Position numbers and translations under genes: made by a program. From Larix sibirica (taxonomy: Eukaryota > Streptophyta > Pinopsida > Pinales > Pinaceae): 64,000 nucleotides of DNA. A model generated the notes under the pieces. That model did no database searches, was not told the origin of the DNA, and saw only the letters and a program-made list of their open reading frames with translations. The stretch lies in assembly GCA_004151065.3 (NCBI GenBank), contig NWUY0304017966.1, forward strand, positions 57,854-121,853. The letters are read 5' to 3'. Of the stretch, positions 1 through 12,485 are shown in pieces. Numbering within the stretch: the stretch's first letter is position 1; each line of letters starts with the position of its first letter.

Positions 1-790
1 AAATAAAAAGTTATGACGGAGGGCTAACCTGAGGTACGGCTATCTGACTTGTCATTATTTCTGTGTTCGTGGGGCAGATGGTTCAGTGCTTGTGTGGGGG
101 GTACAAGGGCAAAAATAGTAAATAGCATAGTACCGGGGTAAAATAGTCCCAGGAGCCTTTTGAGATTTGCCTAAAGAGGAAGGAGCCCGTCCAGGAGCAT
201 TGGAAGATCCATAGCCTGAAGGAAGCCCTGTAGCATTGTTCGAGGAAGGAACCAGCGAAAGACGGACCAACCAAATAGAACCTGCTGAGCCCCAGACAAT
301 TGCCGAACTATGCGTGGTAACCGGGCACCCAACAGGCACTATTATAATCATTGTTTACTGGCAGATCGTTCTTTATTGGCACTAGCGTGGTTTACCCTTT
401 ATCTGTAAACCCAGCGAATAAATCCCAGAATATAAGCTCAGGAGCTTAGTGAGAATAAGGGGGATATTTCTACTCTATAATGCCGATCTGGGGCTGCTGG
501 TGTATAAGTTCTGCTTTGTTTATCTGTTTAAAGATAAAGGCTCGTACCTCGCCTCCTCAGTCCTATCTAAATGGGTGGGTGGTTTCAGGAGGGTTCCATT
601 CCGCAAGGGTTTTACCAAGTGAGAAATTGTGTTTTGTACACAGTACCAATATTGGGCAGAGTCATGGGGGTTCGGCGAATTGTCTTTTCGTGTCAAAATC
701 GGATTCTGGCGCCCAGGCCAAAGCCGGAGGGAATTAGGAAATGAATCGATTTTATTATATAACAATAATAATAAGAGTTCTTGAACCCTG
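1..790. other. Unassigned spacer with two short dispersed motifs
   Basis: No gene is recognised. Open frames on both strands are short and show no family motif. The stretch contains a reverse-orientation copy of a dispersed CGTACCTCAGG motif at about 27-38, and at 534-562 one arm of a 29-bp exact inverted repeat whose partner is at 12457-12485. A minus-strand frame at 55-351 is 98 codons long, but its translation matches nothing I know. Confidence 0.6.
534..562 (+). repeat. 29-bp exact inverted repeat, left arm
   Basis: The sequence beginning ATAAAGGCTCGTACCTCGCC is present here and, as an exact reverse complement over 29 bases, at 12457-12485. The two arms are about 11.9 kb apart. Flanking sequence is not similar, so this is a short dispersed repeat rather than the edge of a large duplication. 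It contains the CGTACCTC core found at several other places in the window. Confidence 0.85.
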
Positions 791-883
791 ATGGATCACT
801 TTGTCCCTCGGAAACTGAATAAACCCAATATTTTCTTTAGACAAAGCGTGTTTCAACACGTTTCTCGGATCCACCGGAACAAA

Positions 884-2160
884 TCACCAACCACCTGCAC
901 CAACTTAGTATATATACTGCCTACTTACCCCACTTACTTATTGTATGCCCCAACCTATGAAGCCAGGAATAATTATAAGAGTACGGCATTACCCCTTCCC
1001 TTGCTTTACCAACCCACCTACCTGCAAGGACTAGACCTGCCCTAGACACTTGCTAAATTAATCGCTTAGTGGGGAATGCTAGATACTTACCAGCCGGGAT
1101 TCACCAACCTTACCCTTACCTTTCGTACCACCACACAACACAGAACACCTTCACTCCGTACACCCCTATACGCCTTAGATTACCGGATACAGCATTCTGG
1201 AAGAAATAACCACTTACTTAATTAATCACTTAGGAGGGAGCCAAGCCACTGCTTAGACCTTATCAGCACCGGATGGATAAACCTACTACTACTCCACAAC
1301 ATACTTACCAACAACCACTGGTACCAATGGCTTATACCTTTCCACACATCAGCTTATTTACTATATACATAATATTCTTTATTTTTAGTTTATTACATTG
1401 GTTTACTTACAGCTAGCAGAGATCCTGGAAACTGCTTTATTCTAGACAGCCAGAACTGATGAGATCAGATCAGATTATTGGGTGGGGTGAGGCACTTACA
1501 ACCTTTAATATTTACCCTTTGCTGCCTACTTACCGTTATATTTACTCTTACGTATTGGGATCCTCCTGAGAAACTGATTATCTATCTTCTTTATAACCCC
1601 CAACTCCGATTATGCCGTATCTGACTTTATGAATGAATCTTATTTATTATGAGCTTTCTCTACAATCCTGCACTCCCATATTCGCGCAACCCCAGCGATA
1701 AGTGAGTGCTTCCAGAATCCAACTACTTCAACTGAGTTGCCTTACTTTTAGAGAAAACCTATTATGCCTACTTTAGTAATTTCAGTTGGACTGCTAAGTT
1801 GTTGGTGGGATTGGAATAACTGCCTTTGGGAACTACTGCCTTAACTGTCGGCACTTAGAACTGGACGAGAAATCCCTTTACTCAGCTGCCTACTTCCCTT
1901 TAATTAACTGTTACCAACTACCCACCTCCCAACTTATATTTACTCCTTACCCAATCTTTGTAATGCCCCAAACAGCGTTGCCCGGCCGGATACTCTTCAG
2001 TCATTCTTACCAACTGCTTTCTACTAAGAGCCCTACTTGCCTTTACTTAAGTGTTTCCTACTCTACTAAACCCCCCACCTTATCTTTAGTCGTATATTCT
2101 TGGCTTCGCCCCTCACTCTTTTGATCATCCTCTTGAGAACCCCACTGAATCTTCTTTGTC
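884..2160 (+). repeat. Pyrimidine-biased degenerate short-repeat tract
   Basis: Over 1.2 kb the plus strand is dominated by variants of CTACTTACC and CCTTACC words (for example near 920-960, 1020, 1500-1550, 1900-1940 and 2040-2070). Copies are scrambled and mutated, with no clean period. Similar words reappear at 60050-60240 and 62100-62400, next to R1-family copies. No gene is seen. Confidence 0.55.
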
Positions 2161-2554
2161 ATATGCAAAGGAACTTGTCTTCAGTAACTTCTTCTTGATA
2201 TGATTAGGACCCCACCTTATCTTTAGGAGTATCTAGCACCGAATCCTTTTTCTTGTATGGAACGGCACTAGTATGAATCTTATTATGCATCTGATTCAGA
2301 ACCCACCCAACCTTCAGTGTCTTATGCTATCCAAGGGAGGGGATAGGATTCATAACATTTATTATCGACGATATTCGTTAGATCCCAACTCGCCTTTAGG
2401 AAGATCTTATAGGGCACCCTCAACCTTTGGATTTGATTCGCTACGCCCCTCAACTTTTGTGTTTCTCTTCTTGATCCCTTCACCTCACCCATCATCTAAG
2501 CCGAGTTATGCTTACACCTGCCTGATTGGAAGGAAGGAATCACCTGAACTGCAT

Positions 2555-2880
2555 TGATTCATCGATTTTACTAAAGACAATTTTGAGTTATTGAACCCAG
2601 AAGGATAATAACTTTGAATCCCCAAACACCCATCTGATCTTTAGAAAATACGCGCGTTTACCAAAGGCTTTTCGGATCGAACGGAACAACCTCAAAAGGC
2701 CAATTTAACTGGTTGGGTCACTAGAAGCAGTTTGGAACTCACCCCTCTAGCCTATTATGCCGCCACCTGCACCTGATTGGATGGAACGCAAATAACCTGA
2801 CATGCTCTCAGTCATCGACTTGCCTCAAGAACAATGTAAGTTCGAGACCCGGTGGAACCATTTCATCTAGAACTGCTGCC
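2555..2880 (+). repeat. R1 repeat family, two partial copies
   Basis: The segment holds TCATCGATTTTAC and then an AAGGCTTTTCGGATCGAACG block (about 2665-2685), followed at about 2805 by a second unit start, CAGTCATCGACTTGCCTC, and a GGTGGAACC word. These are landmarks of the R1 unit seen better at 3105-3560, 4755-5070 and 61410-61800. A weaker head copy is visible at 791-880. All are diverged by substitutions and small indels. Confidence 0.7.
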
Positions 2881-3104
2881 TCCCTTTGCCTTATTGGATT
2901 AGATGGATGGTCAGCCGAGAGAGAGCGGCCTTTACCTTATATCGTTAACTTATATGCTGGCTGGATAGCTCAATTATGGGTATGGGCCACATACATAAGA
3001 AAGCATCGCTGGGATTATGGAATGGAATGGATGGATGGACAGGCTTCAGACTGCTAGGATAAATATGTATGGATGGGGAGAGACTGGAATCACCTGAAAA
3101 TGCT

Positions 3105-3560
3105 ATGAGTCATCGACTTGCCTTAAGAGAAATGATAGTTCAACACCGCGGTGGAACATGCCTCGACCCAGGGAAACAACGCATTTGAAATATAGAAACA
3201 CGCATCTCAGAAGCTTTTGACATTAATTCACGGAACAACCCGACCTGGTTCCTGCCCCAGATTTATACCACCCCGCCCTTCTCAATTCACTTTGTGCTCC
3301 GTGCTTGGTACCTTTCTCAGATTCAATTTAGATGAGAGCCTTTCAATATCGGGCGGGCCTTTACTGCGGGCTTGATAAATAACCTTCTTCTTTAATTGGA
3401 TTTTGGAATCACTCTTATTACATATATAATATAAACACTTCTTCACCTTATTGACCTTCTTTGTTACATGACCCAACCGAGCAAGAATAATCAGTGCTTT
3501 CTTAATCCACGAACTGAAACTTAATTCCTTAGAATATTACATCACTAGGCAAATAATTTG
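3105..3560 (+). repeat. R1 repeat family copy
   Basis: Landmarks in order: GAGTCATCGACTTGCC, CACCGCGGTGGAACATGCCT, CACGCATCTCAGAAGCTTTT, a GGGCGGGCCTTTA word, TTATTACATATATAATAT (about 3417) and a TTGACCTTCTTTGTTACATG block. The same order recurs at 61410-61800 and, less completely, at 4755-5070. The short minus-strand frame at 3282-3476 lies inside the repeat and is not a gene. Confidence 0.8.
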
Positions 3561-3589
3561 GATCACACTTCCTGAATCAAGCGCTTTTT

Positions 3590-4260
3590 AGTGAGTGAGT
3601 GGTGGGGTACTGCTATTTACCTTTAAGTACCTTGCTCCCCCCCGATCATTAGAGATTACATTGCGGGACGGAGCCGGGTAGATGGATGGGTGGATGGCCT
3701 TGGGTGGATTATGTGGGTGGAACATCAGAGAATAGAGCGTTGGATGGACAGGCTTCTGGAATATATGCCCAGACAGAACCAGCCAGGATATGCACACTTG
3801 CCTATATGAATCACTTTGGAGGGACTGCTAGAAGACCTTTACCTTCTATGAATACGAGAGAGAGGTTCTCTACAAATAGTGAGTTACTTACCCACCCATG
3901 AAGTAGACCAACAATAGCAAGCACTAGGGAACAGCATTATAACACCTTGGATACCATACACCTCCAAGAACTGGGATATTGACAGGCCCTATACCATTAG
4001 GTCTTCCAAGTAGGAGAGCTATCAGACCTTACCTTAGACCTTTTTCAATTCGCATGCTTCCCATATCTCTATACCTAAACCTAGGACGATGGAGTCACTA
4101 TCCTCTATCCTATCAGCCAGGAATACCAAAGTTTGCTGGCAGGCAGGGACATGCTAGAAAACACTACACTCCCTTTACCTGCACGAACTACTACATCTGG
4201 CGCCCTAGACCAGGAATCACCTTGTTAGTTAGGAGGGAATATATATACCTTTAGAAGCGC
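3590..4260 (+). repeat. R1-linked downstream segment, homologous to 60.8-62.4 kb
   Basis: Two landmarks recur at the far end of the window. GATTACATTGCGGGACGGAGC near 3655 matches GATTACATTGTGGGACGAGC near 61865. A block with CGCATGCTTCCCATATCTCT near 4051, followed by a CAGCCAGGAATA word, matches about 62077-62130. GGCAGGCAGGGACATGCTAG near 4140 also matches 60885-60910. Order is conserved, so this is an old segmental duplication rather than independent short repeats. Confidence 0.7.
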
Positions 4261-4294
4261 CGGATGGGATGGGATGGGCATTGGGAATTACCTA

Positions 4295-4480
4295 AAATGC
4301 TCTCAGTCATCGACTTGCCTACTTAGAATTGATAGTTAGACACCCCTGTGGATAAATATCCTCAAACTCACTCAAAACACGACCCGTCGGTGTTCACCCT
4401 CGTACCTCAGGTGGGGGTTTATATAGATAAAATTGCGTCTATGAGAAAAGTTTTCAGATTTACGGACGGGCCAACTGGCG
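4295..4480 (+). repeat. R1 repeat family copy (degraded)
   Basis: It starts with CTCTCAGTCATCGACTTGCC and continues with a GATAGTTAGACACC word. The middle then diverges and carries a CCCTCGTACCTCAGG motif at 4397-4411, which recurs elsewhere in the window. The following 4490-4740 resembles the post-R1 segment (TTTAATGGAGTCATTTAGCC compares with about 61890). Confidence 0.65.
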
Positions 4481-4754
4481 TGGCGTGTGGATCCTTTTTT
4501 TGGTAGGCACTTACTGCTTTTACTGCTTTGCTAGCGCACCCTCAATGATGACTCAACACTAGTGCGTGCCAGAATATGGCAGCTGATACAGCTGGGTTTA
4601 ATGGAGTCATTTAGCCTAAGGACCTTTAGCGTGCTCCTGCGGGGATGGGCATAGGGGTTACCTTTAGCAGAAATAGATCGTTTAACTTATTACCCGGATA
4701 GATTTGATTCTACACAGCCGGGAACTTATTAGACATAGCATAGCTGGATTTAGA

Positions 4755-5070
4755 AAGAACCTTATATGCTAGAAGGAATCGACTTGCCTACAGAAAAATG
4801 CACGAAAGATGCCGCGGTGGAGGATGGAACTATCGACCCATGCCAACGATGAGTTATATATAATAAAAACACGCATCTCAGAAGCTTTTCGGATCGACCC
4901 GAAACACCCAACCTGGATGCCTTTCCCCCACCTGGTGCCTTTATATGGATATGGATGGGGCCCGAAATAACCAATTAGTGAACAGGCCGGCCGATCGGGC
5001 TTTCTTTAGATAATTTCACTTTTTATATAATTTTGAAAATCATATTACATATATAATATGAACACCACTC
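4755..5070 (+). repeat. R1 repeat family copy (most complete in the left cluster)
   Basis: Landmarks in order: GAATCGACTTGCC, GCCGCGGTGGA, CATGCCAACGATGA, ACACGCATCTCAGAAGCTTT, a CGGATCGACCCG word, CCCCCACCTGGTGCCTTT (about 4925), CCCGAAATAACCAA, CGATCGGGCTTTCTTTAGA and ATTACATATATAATATGAAC. The same chain is present at 61410-61740. The CCCCCACCTGGTGCCTTT word plus a TTACATATATAA word also occur at 31905-32040. Confidence 0.8.
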
Positions 5071-5379
5071 CTTTTCAACCTTTTCAACCTAGTACCAATC
5101 AGCCAGAACAATACCTCCTAGTCTTGGTTCCTTCAACCAATAGGATAAGGGAGTTTACCTTTAGCTTAGATAGTTTAACTGCTGCTGGATTGCAGAATTC
5201 GAACCTCGTTTTATGGGTACTGCTTTACTTTACCTCGCTCCCCTTATTATTGATTGATAGCAGCACGACTCCCTGGATGGTCAATTCCACGAGGACCTTC
5301 CTAGTTACCTTCCCTTGCTCCCCCATGCTCACTATTGCTGGATCACCTTTTAGCCGCTGGACTGCTGGATGGATTTAAT

Positions 5380-5570
5380 ATGGCATTATGGAATGGATGG
5401 AATCCACTTATTTATATGCACGAAATACTCTATTTGCCTACTGAACAATGATAGTTCCCAACCTCGGTGGACACATTATGCCTCGACCCTAACAATGGGT
5501 GGTTTTGATAGCTCTCAAATCACATTTGGATACGTTTTTCGGATTGACCGGACCGACAAAAGAGCATAGC
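5380..5570 (+). repeat. R1 repeat family copy (degraded)
   Basis: CTATTTGCCTACTGAACAAT, CCTCGGTGGACACATTATGC, a CTCGACCCTAACAATGGG block and TTTTTCGGATTGACCGGACC follow the R1 order, with many substitutions. Frames across it are short and in conflict, so it is not coding. Confidence 0.65.
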
Positions 5571-5619
5571 CATGCATTGCTTTTAGATCGTGCTTCAGGA
5601 GAGAGCGCTGTAATGAATC

Positions 5620-6080
5620 GATTTCGCTATAGAAAACACAAAGTTACGGGCCTATACGATGTCACATATAGAAGTTCTGCCTGGTCGCCTAATAATTGGT
5701 AATCTATGGGCCTATGCCCTATAATCCAAGTGCTAGTAGCCTTGTGAAAAAAGCCATGTTGACCTTGTCCATAACCAGTCCAATTGGTTGGTTCATATAT
5801 GATATCGCCATCCATACGTTTCACTTTATTGTCATATCTAGTCCTGCGATACCAGCATATCTACGTCCTGGCCATGAACCAGACCTACTACACCTCTTAC
5901 TATAAGAGCTTGTTGCATGGATACCGCTTAACCTATGATATCGCCAATAATACATTTCAACTTGGATTTGTTGCATATCCACATTTGAACATACGATGTC
6001 GGCATAGAGACGTTTACCTTGGACTCGCATGGATAAGTGTTCCATTATATATATGATGTTGCCATAAAGACTTTCAAATA
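5620..6080 (+). repeat. Degenerate tandem repeat around a GATATCGCC word
   Basis: The segment repeats a variant of TATGATATCGCC followed by a CATACGTTT or equivalent word: about 5658 (ACGATGTCACAT), 5799 (ATATGATATCGCCATCCATA), 5934 (CTATGATATCGCCAATAAT), 5993 (CGATGTCGGCATAGAGACGT) and 6050 (ATATGATGTTGCCATAAAGA). Spacing is irregular, from about 60 to 140 bases. Open frames on both strands here are by-products of the repeat. Confidence 0.65.
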
Positions 6081-9000
6081 ATATATATATATCTATATAT
6101 ATCTGGGAACCCTTCCTAAGACTAGTTAAGCTGGGTTGGTCACTCCTATAAGCTTCTACATACGAGCAGTAATAGTGATACTATTTACTATTGTGCTGTT
6201 AGTATTATCCCTAATAAGCTGAGCTTCCATTGCTTGTTGAATATGTAGTATTAGCACTCTTTACACTCTGTATTCAATCTAAGCTGGAGTCATAGGTTCC
6301 AACTGCTTACTTGTTCTAGTTTTGGTTATATAACCACCATTGTATCGTATTCATCTTATCGCTATCCCTTATTCGATCAATTTCATCGGTATCTCTCTAT
6401 ATGGTACTCGGTCAATGGTATCCCTATAATATAATACATATCACTAATTATGGTAATACAGGGCTTATTCTATCTATACAACCACATTTGCTCCTATTGT
6501 GTTCTATATTTAATGTATGAGCAGACGGAACATATGGGAATATAATGAAATACAGAGGACACATATAGGGGAATGGAAGTTAGATGATACAAGTAGTACC
6601 AATCTTATATGACTAATCATTATAGTAAGTACCATAACAACAATGAGCTAATAGAGTGAATTCAGTTTCTACTGTTATTAGGTATGGTGTTTCCCATATG
6701 TTTATACTATCATGCTAGCCTCGTAATAAGCTCATAAAATAGATATTGAAATGATACTGCTTAGATCTGTCATATTACATCATGTTATAAGTACTGTGTT
6801 TCCATATTATATAAGGTAGAAGCTCGTCTAATATGGATATATAATGACTCCTTTTTTTTCTATACACTACTATTCCCATAAGTACAACCCAATAAACGTC
6901 AGACCATAGGCTAATTATATCTCTACTAGTATAAGCTCTATCCTAATAAAGAATACTCCCTTAGGATACCAATTATAACAAAGCAGATGGTTTGGTTTCA
7001 TTACCATTACTTTACCTGTATAACAGTGTTTATATTAATGAAGCTTTATGTGTTCCTTCCATTGGAAACGATTATACTGCTTACAAGTACTGAACACAAT
7101 CTAGTGGTATAAGTACCTATGTTTAACCTATAACAAAGGGATACACTCTTTCTATGGATTACATGGAGTTGAACATGAGCTAATACCCGCAATAAGTACA
7201 GCACTATTCACAGTGTAACTACCTTATAACTACAAGGTAATGATAGCTATAGATTACGTAATTACAGTAACGTTTATCTTACTTACCTGTATCGTGATAA
7301 AGCTCTATTCCATGGAGTTGAACCTACGTCTTTTTTCACTATTACTACAAGAGGTGTTAGATATTGAAACCTTAACACGTTTTAATACTCTAATGCTTAT
7401 AAAACTACAGATAGTATTCACATAAGTAAGTACCCAGTTGTTATGAATACATAGGGTCATGTAACATTACCTGTTCATTATACTAAGCTTTGTAGAGTCT
7501 TGTGTTTGCATATTACTAATATAAGTATGATGTTAATTACTGGGATAAGCTGTTCCCATTAGTGATCATAACTAGTTCAATGGTTCTCATACTCTGATTG
7601 ATCCAATATGTGTGTTATCACTTCCATGGACTCGTATCAACTATTCTAGTCATCATTGCTTTCAATGGAATCCATACTATTATAAGGTAACACTGATCAT
7701 CATTAGTACCAATACCATTTCATATAAAGTTCACTGTTTTTTATTAGGAGAATTATGTGTCTCTCCATATTAGATAGTTACACAGGATAGAATCACAACC
7801 TGTAAGCTCATTCCATTGGTTCAAACATAGGATATTACATTGAACTAATTTCAATAATAAGGCTGCCTATTAAATATTCCGAATATCTATATATAGTGAT
7901 TACTCTTACTTAGGCTTATACCGTATTGATATGCATACGTTATTAAATAATATGCAAACAAGGGTAATTACTTTCTCTATCTAATACTACCATATTGAAC
8001 TGGTTGCAGTTACAGATAGCTCGTTAACCACAGACATGTATATGGCAATGAGAATAAGAGATAGCGTGTTGAATGCTAACCTGGAATGGTAGGATGTAAT
8101 ATGATCCTATATGGTCAGCTCTACTATGAACTATCACCTATATATGGCTATTCTTAATAAGAGACCAGTCTTCCATGCATGTTACTTATATACTAGTCAT
8201 ATTTATAATATAGATACACTATGTAAGATATGATCTGGATAGAGTGGTAAGTAGTGAAGTGTTACAATGTATCTGCTTATTGTCATTTCTTAACCATAAA
8301 AAAGCTAGTTATACAATCCCATGAATAGTGTCCCATTGATCTGAGTTCTAGCTATTCCCATTAGTTTGGTTCCTATATTATTCACCATGTAGATACTAAA
8401 TAGAAGTAATCCCATACCTTATCTATTCTCTATATGTATCCCCCATATGAGTAAAGGTAATGCCATTTGTATTACATACGTATGAAACAAACACCAGCAT
8501 TGGTTTAGCTCTTTGTATACTAATATAATAGTAACTATTGCTGTATAAGCTGACGGTTATGTACAGGCATGATGTTATGACTAGACATTAGTGTTATGTA
8601 ATATATATATGGAAAGCACTCATTACTAAGCAGTGGTTGGATTCATTTTATGCATAAAAGATCATGGGTTAGTAACTCCATATTGAACACAAAGCTTACC
8701 TTAGTGTATTTGTTATAAAGATCCAATGCCATTTTAGTTAACATTTCATATGCTTTTCCTTGTTTCACGATCACCGGCAAATAAAGACAAGTAACTGGCA
8801 AAAACAGGCAGCTTATAGTATGTATACTATGTTATGGTCAATAAGCTCTACTATTCCCATTGATTCAGAATAGTTCTGGTCCCTATATGATAGATATGAC
8901 ACTAGTACAGGTTCGTTGCTTACTAGTATTTATAAAATATGAATACATATGGACTTAAAGCCTGTTGTTCTAAGCACATTCTCGTTATTCACATATAGCT

Positions 9001-9615
9001 AATCCAGTAATGATCACTGCTTAGCTTCTCACTAGTATAAAGCCCATACGTATTCAGCTTAGATGCTTAGTGATTGCCCTAATTAACCATGTAACAAGCT
9101 GTAACCTTCTTATAGCTAAGCTAAATTATATATATATCATAGTAGAACACATGGATCCAATAGACCTGGTTCAAACATGGTCATATTCTAGAACTTATAT
9201 AGATATTATAGTAATAGACCCATAGTAAACACTATTGATTGGGATTAGCTAGTGTCATTATATAAAAGAAAATGAATTATTTAGAATACGCAATAATAAA
9301 ACTAATGGTATTCCAGTAATGTAAACAAAGGAGATACAGCAAGCCCCTAATATATAAGCATGTATAAGATATGAACAAGCTAAATAAAACAAGCTTACTG
9401 ATGTTATGTGCTCACTAATTAGGCTAATTACGTTATATGAAACCGAATAAAGGTCATATCAAGTAATTATATTAGTACTATTCGTTATGGTTATTACATT
9501 GGTGTGATTACTGTAATTACAATGAGCTTTCTATTACTGATATTACATGGATAGCTCATAGGGTAACAGCTTACCTTAGATACATAACAGCTTACCATAC
9601 TTATACGTGTAGTTA
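6080..9615. repeat. AT-rich domain of scrambled AAGCT/TTCCAT short repeats (R2)
   Basis: About 3.5 kb of AT-rich DNA is built from endlessly varied short words: AAGCTCTA, TTCCCATTGATTC, TATAAGCT, GTTACCTTATAA, CATGGAGTTGAAC. Examples are near 6190-6240, 7295-7325, 7545-7590, 7810-7830, 8340-8370 and 8850-8870. No clean tandem period is visible. Stops are dense in all frames, and the longest frame (7240-7425) is only 61 codons. A second domain of the same kind spans 48090-50210. Confidence 0.7.
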
Positions 9616-9639
9616 TTATGTGTTATTGATTACGCACTT

Positions 9640-10115
9640 CAAACCACTCACCGTCGTGTCCACGAACCAAAGGTCATTCATGAATTCACCTCGTAACTCA
9701 TGTTCCTGACCTTCTATTGTGAATTTTGCCAGACCTATTGTTAAGGCACCTAGAACCTCCAACCTTGCTTCTGATGTATGTTGCGCTTAGACTTCTTTAA
9801 GGCTTCCAATCTTTATTGAAAAGGGAAATGAATAGCAAAATGGTTCTGGTAAGAAAGAAAGTAAGCAACACTCCTACCCTTACACTTAGGCATTTTTGTC
9901 GCTTCCTTGCAACGATGTTTCCATCATCTAGGGCATCCTTCACACCTCTGAACAATCCCAACTCAGGTTGCAACACTTCCGCTTGGCTTGTTAAAACTCG
10001 CAACCTCTGAACCAAGGTTTCAGACCACACGTTGATCTATTCCAACTTAGTTGAGTGAGCTACAGGGTCCAATACATTTTTGGGTCCGGAAATGCATGTG
10101 ACTTTGGAGGTACAA
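9640..10115 (-). pseudogene. Unidentified coding-like remnant
   Basis: On the minus strand, one frame from about 10110 to 9797 reads through a conserved-looking stretch (SETLVQRLRVLTSQAEVLQP, then GLFRGVKDALDDGNIVARKR) with one internal TAG near 10046. After a shift, a second frame at about 9790-9650 gives LGALTIGLAKFTIEGQEHEL and EFMNDLWFVDTTVSG. Residue use is protein-like, unlike the repeats on either side. I do not recognise the family; a retroelement protein is one possibility. Broken by a stop and a frame change, it is not functional as it stands. Confidence 0.3.
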
Positions 10116-12455
10116 AGAATACAGAGACCAGGGCTTCCAACCCATGCCATGGAACACAAACAGAAAAACATATTGATTAATTAACCTCCGACCCCCGCCA
10201 CTGTAATATCAGCCAGCTGAGAACGATACTCTAACCTCGTGACACCAATTCCAACACATCACGCTACTACATCCAGTGTAACCACCTATTGATCTACACC
10301 TCTCGACATTCTGTATGTTCATTTTAAAGGATAGATAGAACTTGTAAATGTGCACACCTACCCTCATTCCATCCACATACTGGGGCTGGCTGTCTCGAAA
10401 CCCTACTCGCAGGGCTAAAAGAGAATGTTTATCACCCTTGTTTGTTAAGCCCTTAAATATAGCAAGAGCATCCCATACAGTGAATGGCATCACTCAAAAT
10501 TGGGAATTGGCTCTGATGACATGAATGCAGTCTTCTCTTAGTCTTATAAATGGATAGGTATGTGGTATTAGCCTACGTAGAAGTAAATCTGAAAAGAAAC
10601 AAATTGTCCCCCTTGCCCTCCCTTTGGTCAAGCAAGCCTTCCGTGTAGATCAACAAAAAAACTATCTATGTGAGGTATGGGGAATTTCTTCTGTATAATT
10701 ATATGAGGAAGTGTTATATAATAAAGAGAAGGGTAGTATTGTCGCCATGGCATCTTCTCGGCTTTTCCCTGTGGTGGGGGAGCACCCGTGATAAATTTAT
10801 AAACATCGACGAGTTTGCCATAAAGCAGATGGGTAAGCTTTCAAAACACAAAGGTTCAATTTACGAAAACCTCTTTTTCATTTTTGTTTTTATATAGTTT
10901 CCTTCCATCATATAACCCTCCCCTAGGAATATAACTACAGTGCTTCTGTGTATTTTCTCTGATGGCTTCTTTGAGGCTTGTCTCTTATGGTTGTCTCTTT
11001 TATACTTGGATGCCCATGACCACTTTGTATTAGAGCCATCTCCGTTGGGAATCTACCTTGTGCGGAGTCGGTGTCTTGATGCTCCAATGGCTCCTACCAC
11101 ATGTGAAATCTGACGACTAGGATGTTTAAGCCCTAGTTTTCTCTGGCTATCGGATGGGTAGTTGCCCATCTAACCCCTCCCTATAGGTTTGCCTCATCTG
11201 CCAAAATCCACGCACATCTTTTTACATTAGTAAATATCTAAAAATGGAATACCTTACTTCATCAGTTTGCATTAGACCCTTTTTGTTTATTGACGAGGAG
11301 TTATTTAGATTATACCTTCTCTACTTGGCCTAAGTATTTACACCTGCCCACTACAAAGCTGCTGGGGCTGGACCTCAAAGGTCCTTGCTTTAGTGGAATA
11401 ACCTTTTGAGTCAAGAGGTATTCACCTGACTGATATATCGCAGTCCTTCAATAGTCTCTAAGTTCTGGTGACCCATTCATATACATAGTCTTTAATTTGT
11501 AGGGTTCCAACCACTCATAAGTTAACTTCTCCACCTTGTCTTTATGCCTAATATCATAAAAAATACCAGTTTGATTTCCTCAAAGTCTTTTTTATTTAGT
11601 AGGCTATCATGCCTTGTCTTTCACTTATCTCACGAGATCGTGTCATCTTCAAGTAGATCTTCAAGCAGCACGGAGGTCCCCCACTCTATTGTTTGTCCAG
11701 GCAGAGTGGGTTTTGGAATATGCGCCCGTCCTATGATTATTTCTTGACTTCTACCACCCGCATCGATCAGCTGCCTGCACGCTTGAATCACTAACCGGAA
11801 AAAGTGCTACCACACTCGTTTAAAACCACGGTTATATGCTATTACCCAACCGAGCGAAGTACTAGGCAATTACTGATTCAAAGCCTGGCTATATTTAATG
11901 GGATTGCTTCATAGTAGTAGGGTTCTATGTCTATCTGGCTATGCCACTATTCCAGTTTATATAGTAAATAGGGGGATTATAATATTCATATCTACAACTT
12001 CTATTTAAATAGAGTCAAAACTAGTATTTGGATGAGACTAATAATCGTAGCGGGGACAGCTCCTAAACCTAAGTAGCAGGTAAAAACCCCCATCCTCCAT
12101 GAAAGTCAATGGGCTTTCTTTCTTGGCGCGACCTCTAAATTAACGGATTGGGTGCTCCTTACACCACCATCTAGACAGCAAGCAAGCAAGCTCACCAACC
12201 AGCCCATCCAAGGAAATAAGGAAAATGCTCATATAAGCCCAGTCAAATTGGCAAGTAGCTCCAGCTTAAATTGGGTTAATGTGGAACAGAATTGAAAAAG
12301 AGATATGGTTGGCGAACTAATCTTTATTAATATATGGGAGGTTACCCGTGCTAATTGTGGGTAGGCTATTATCAGGGTGGAAAATGGGGTGAGGCTCATA
12401 GTAAGTAAGTTTAGGGTGACAATCCTCCCATTGTGAGGGAACATCTTGGTGTAGA
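10116..12455. other. Unassigned spacer containing one Bpu-like element
   Basis: No gene is recognised. A minus-strand frame of 94 codons at 10209-10493 and several shorter frames have no motif I can place. The only defined item is the Bpu-like short element at 10611-10640. Base composition is intermediate and no long internal repeat is visible. Confidence 0.5.
10611..10640 (-). repeat. Bpu-like short interspersed element, copy 1
   Basis: Thirty bases from CCTTGCCCTCCCTTTGGTCA to a final CCTT. Read on the minus strand the element begins AAGGCTTGCTTGACCAAAGG and ends AAGG, so it has AAGG at both ends. It matches the other five copies almost perfectly, while flanks are unrelated. It resembles mitochondrial Bpu elements of Cycas in size and AAGG termini, but it lacks a CCTNAGC site. 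Confidence 0.8.
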
Positions 12456-12456
12456 A

Positions 12457-12485
12457 GACTGAGGAGGCGAGGTACGAGCCTTTAT
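12457..12485 (-). repeat. 29-bp exact inverted repeat, right arm
   Basis: This is the reverse complement of 534-562 over 29 bases without a mismatch. It sits at the head of an unassigned spacer. It contains a CGTACCTC core (minus strand) related to the dispersed motif at 4397, 22767 and 51534. Confidence 0.85.

Noticed and set aside
5140-5215. tRNA-like GGTTCGAAT (minus strand)
   Set aside because: The T-arm does not pair, and no anticodon or acceptor stem can be drawn around it.
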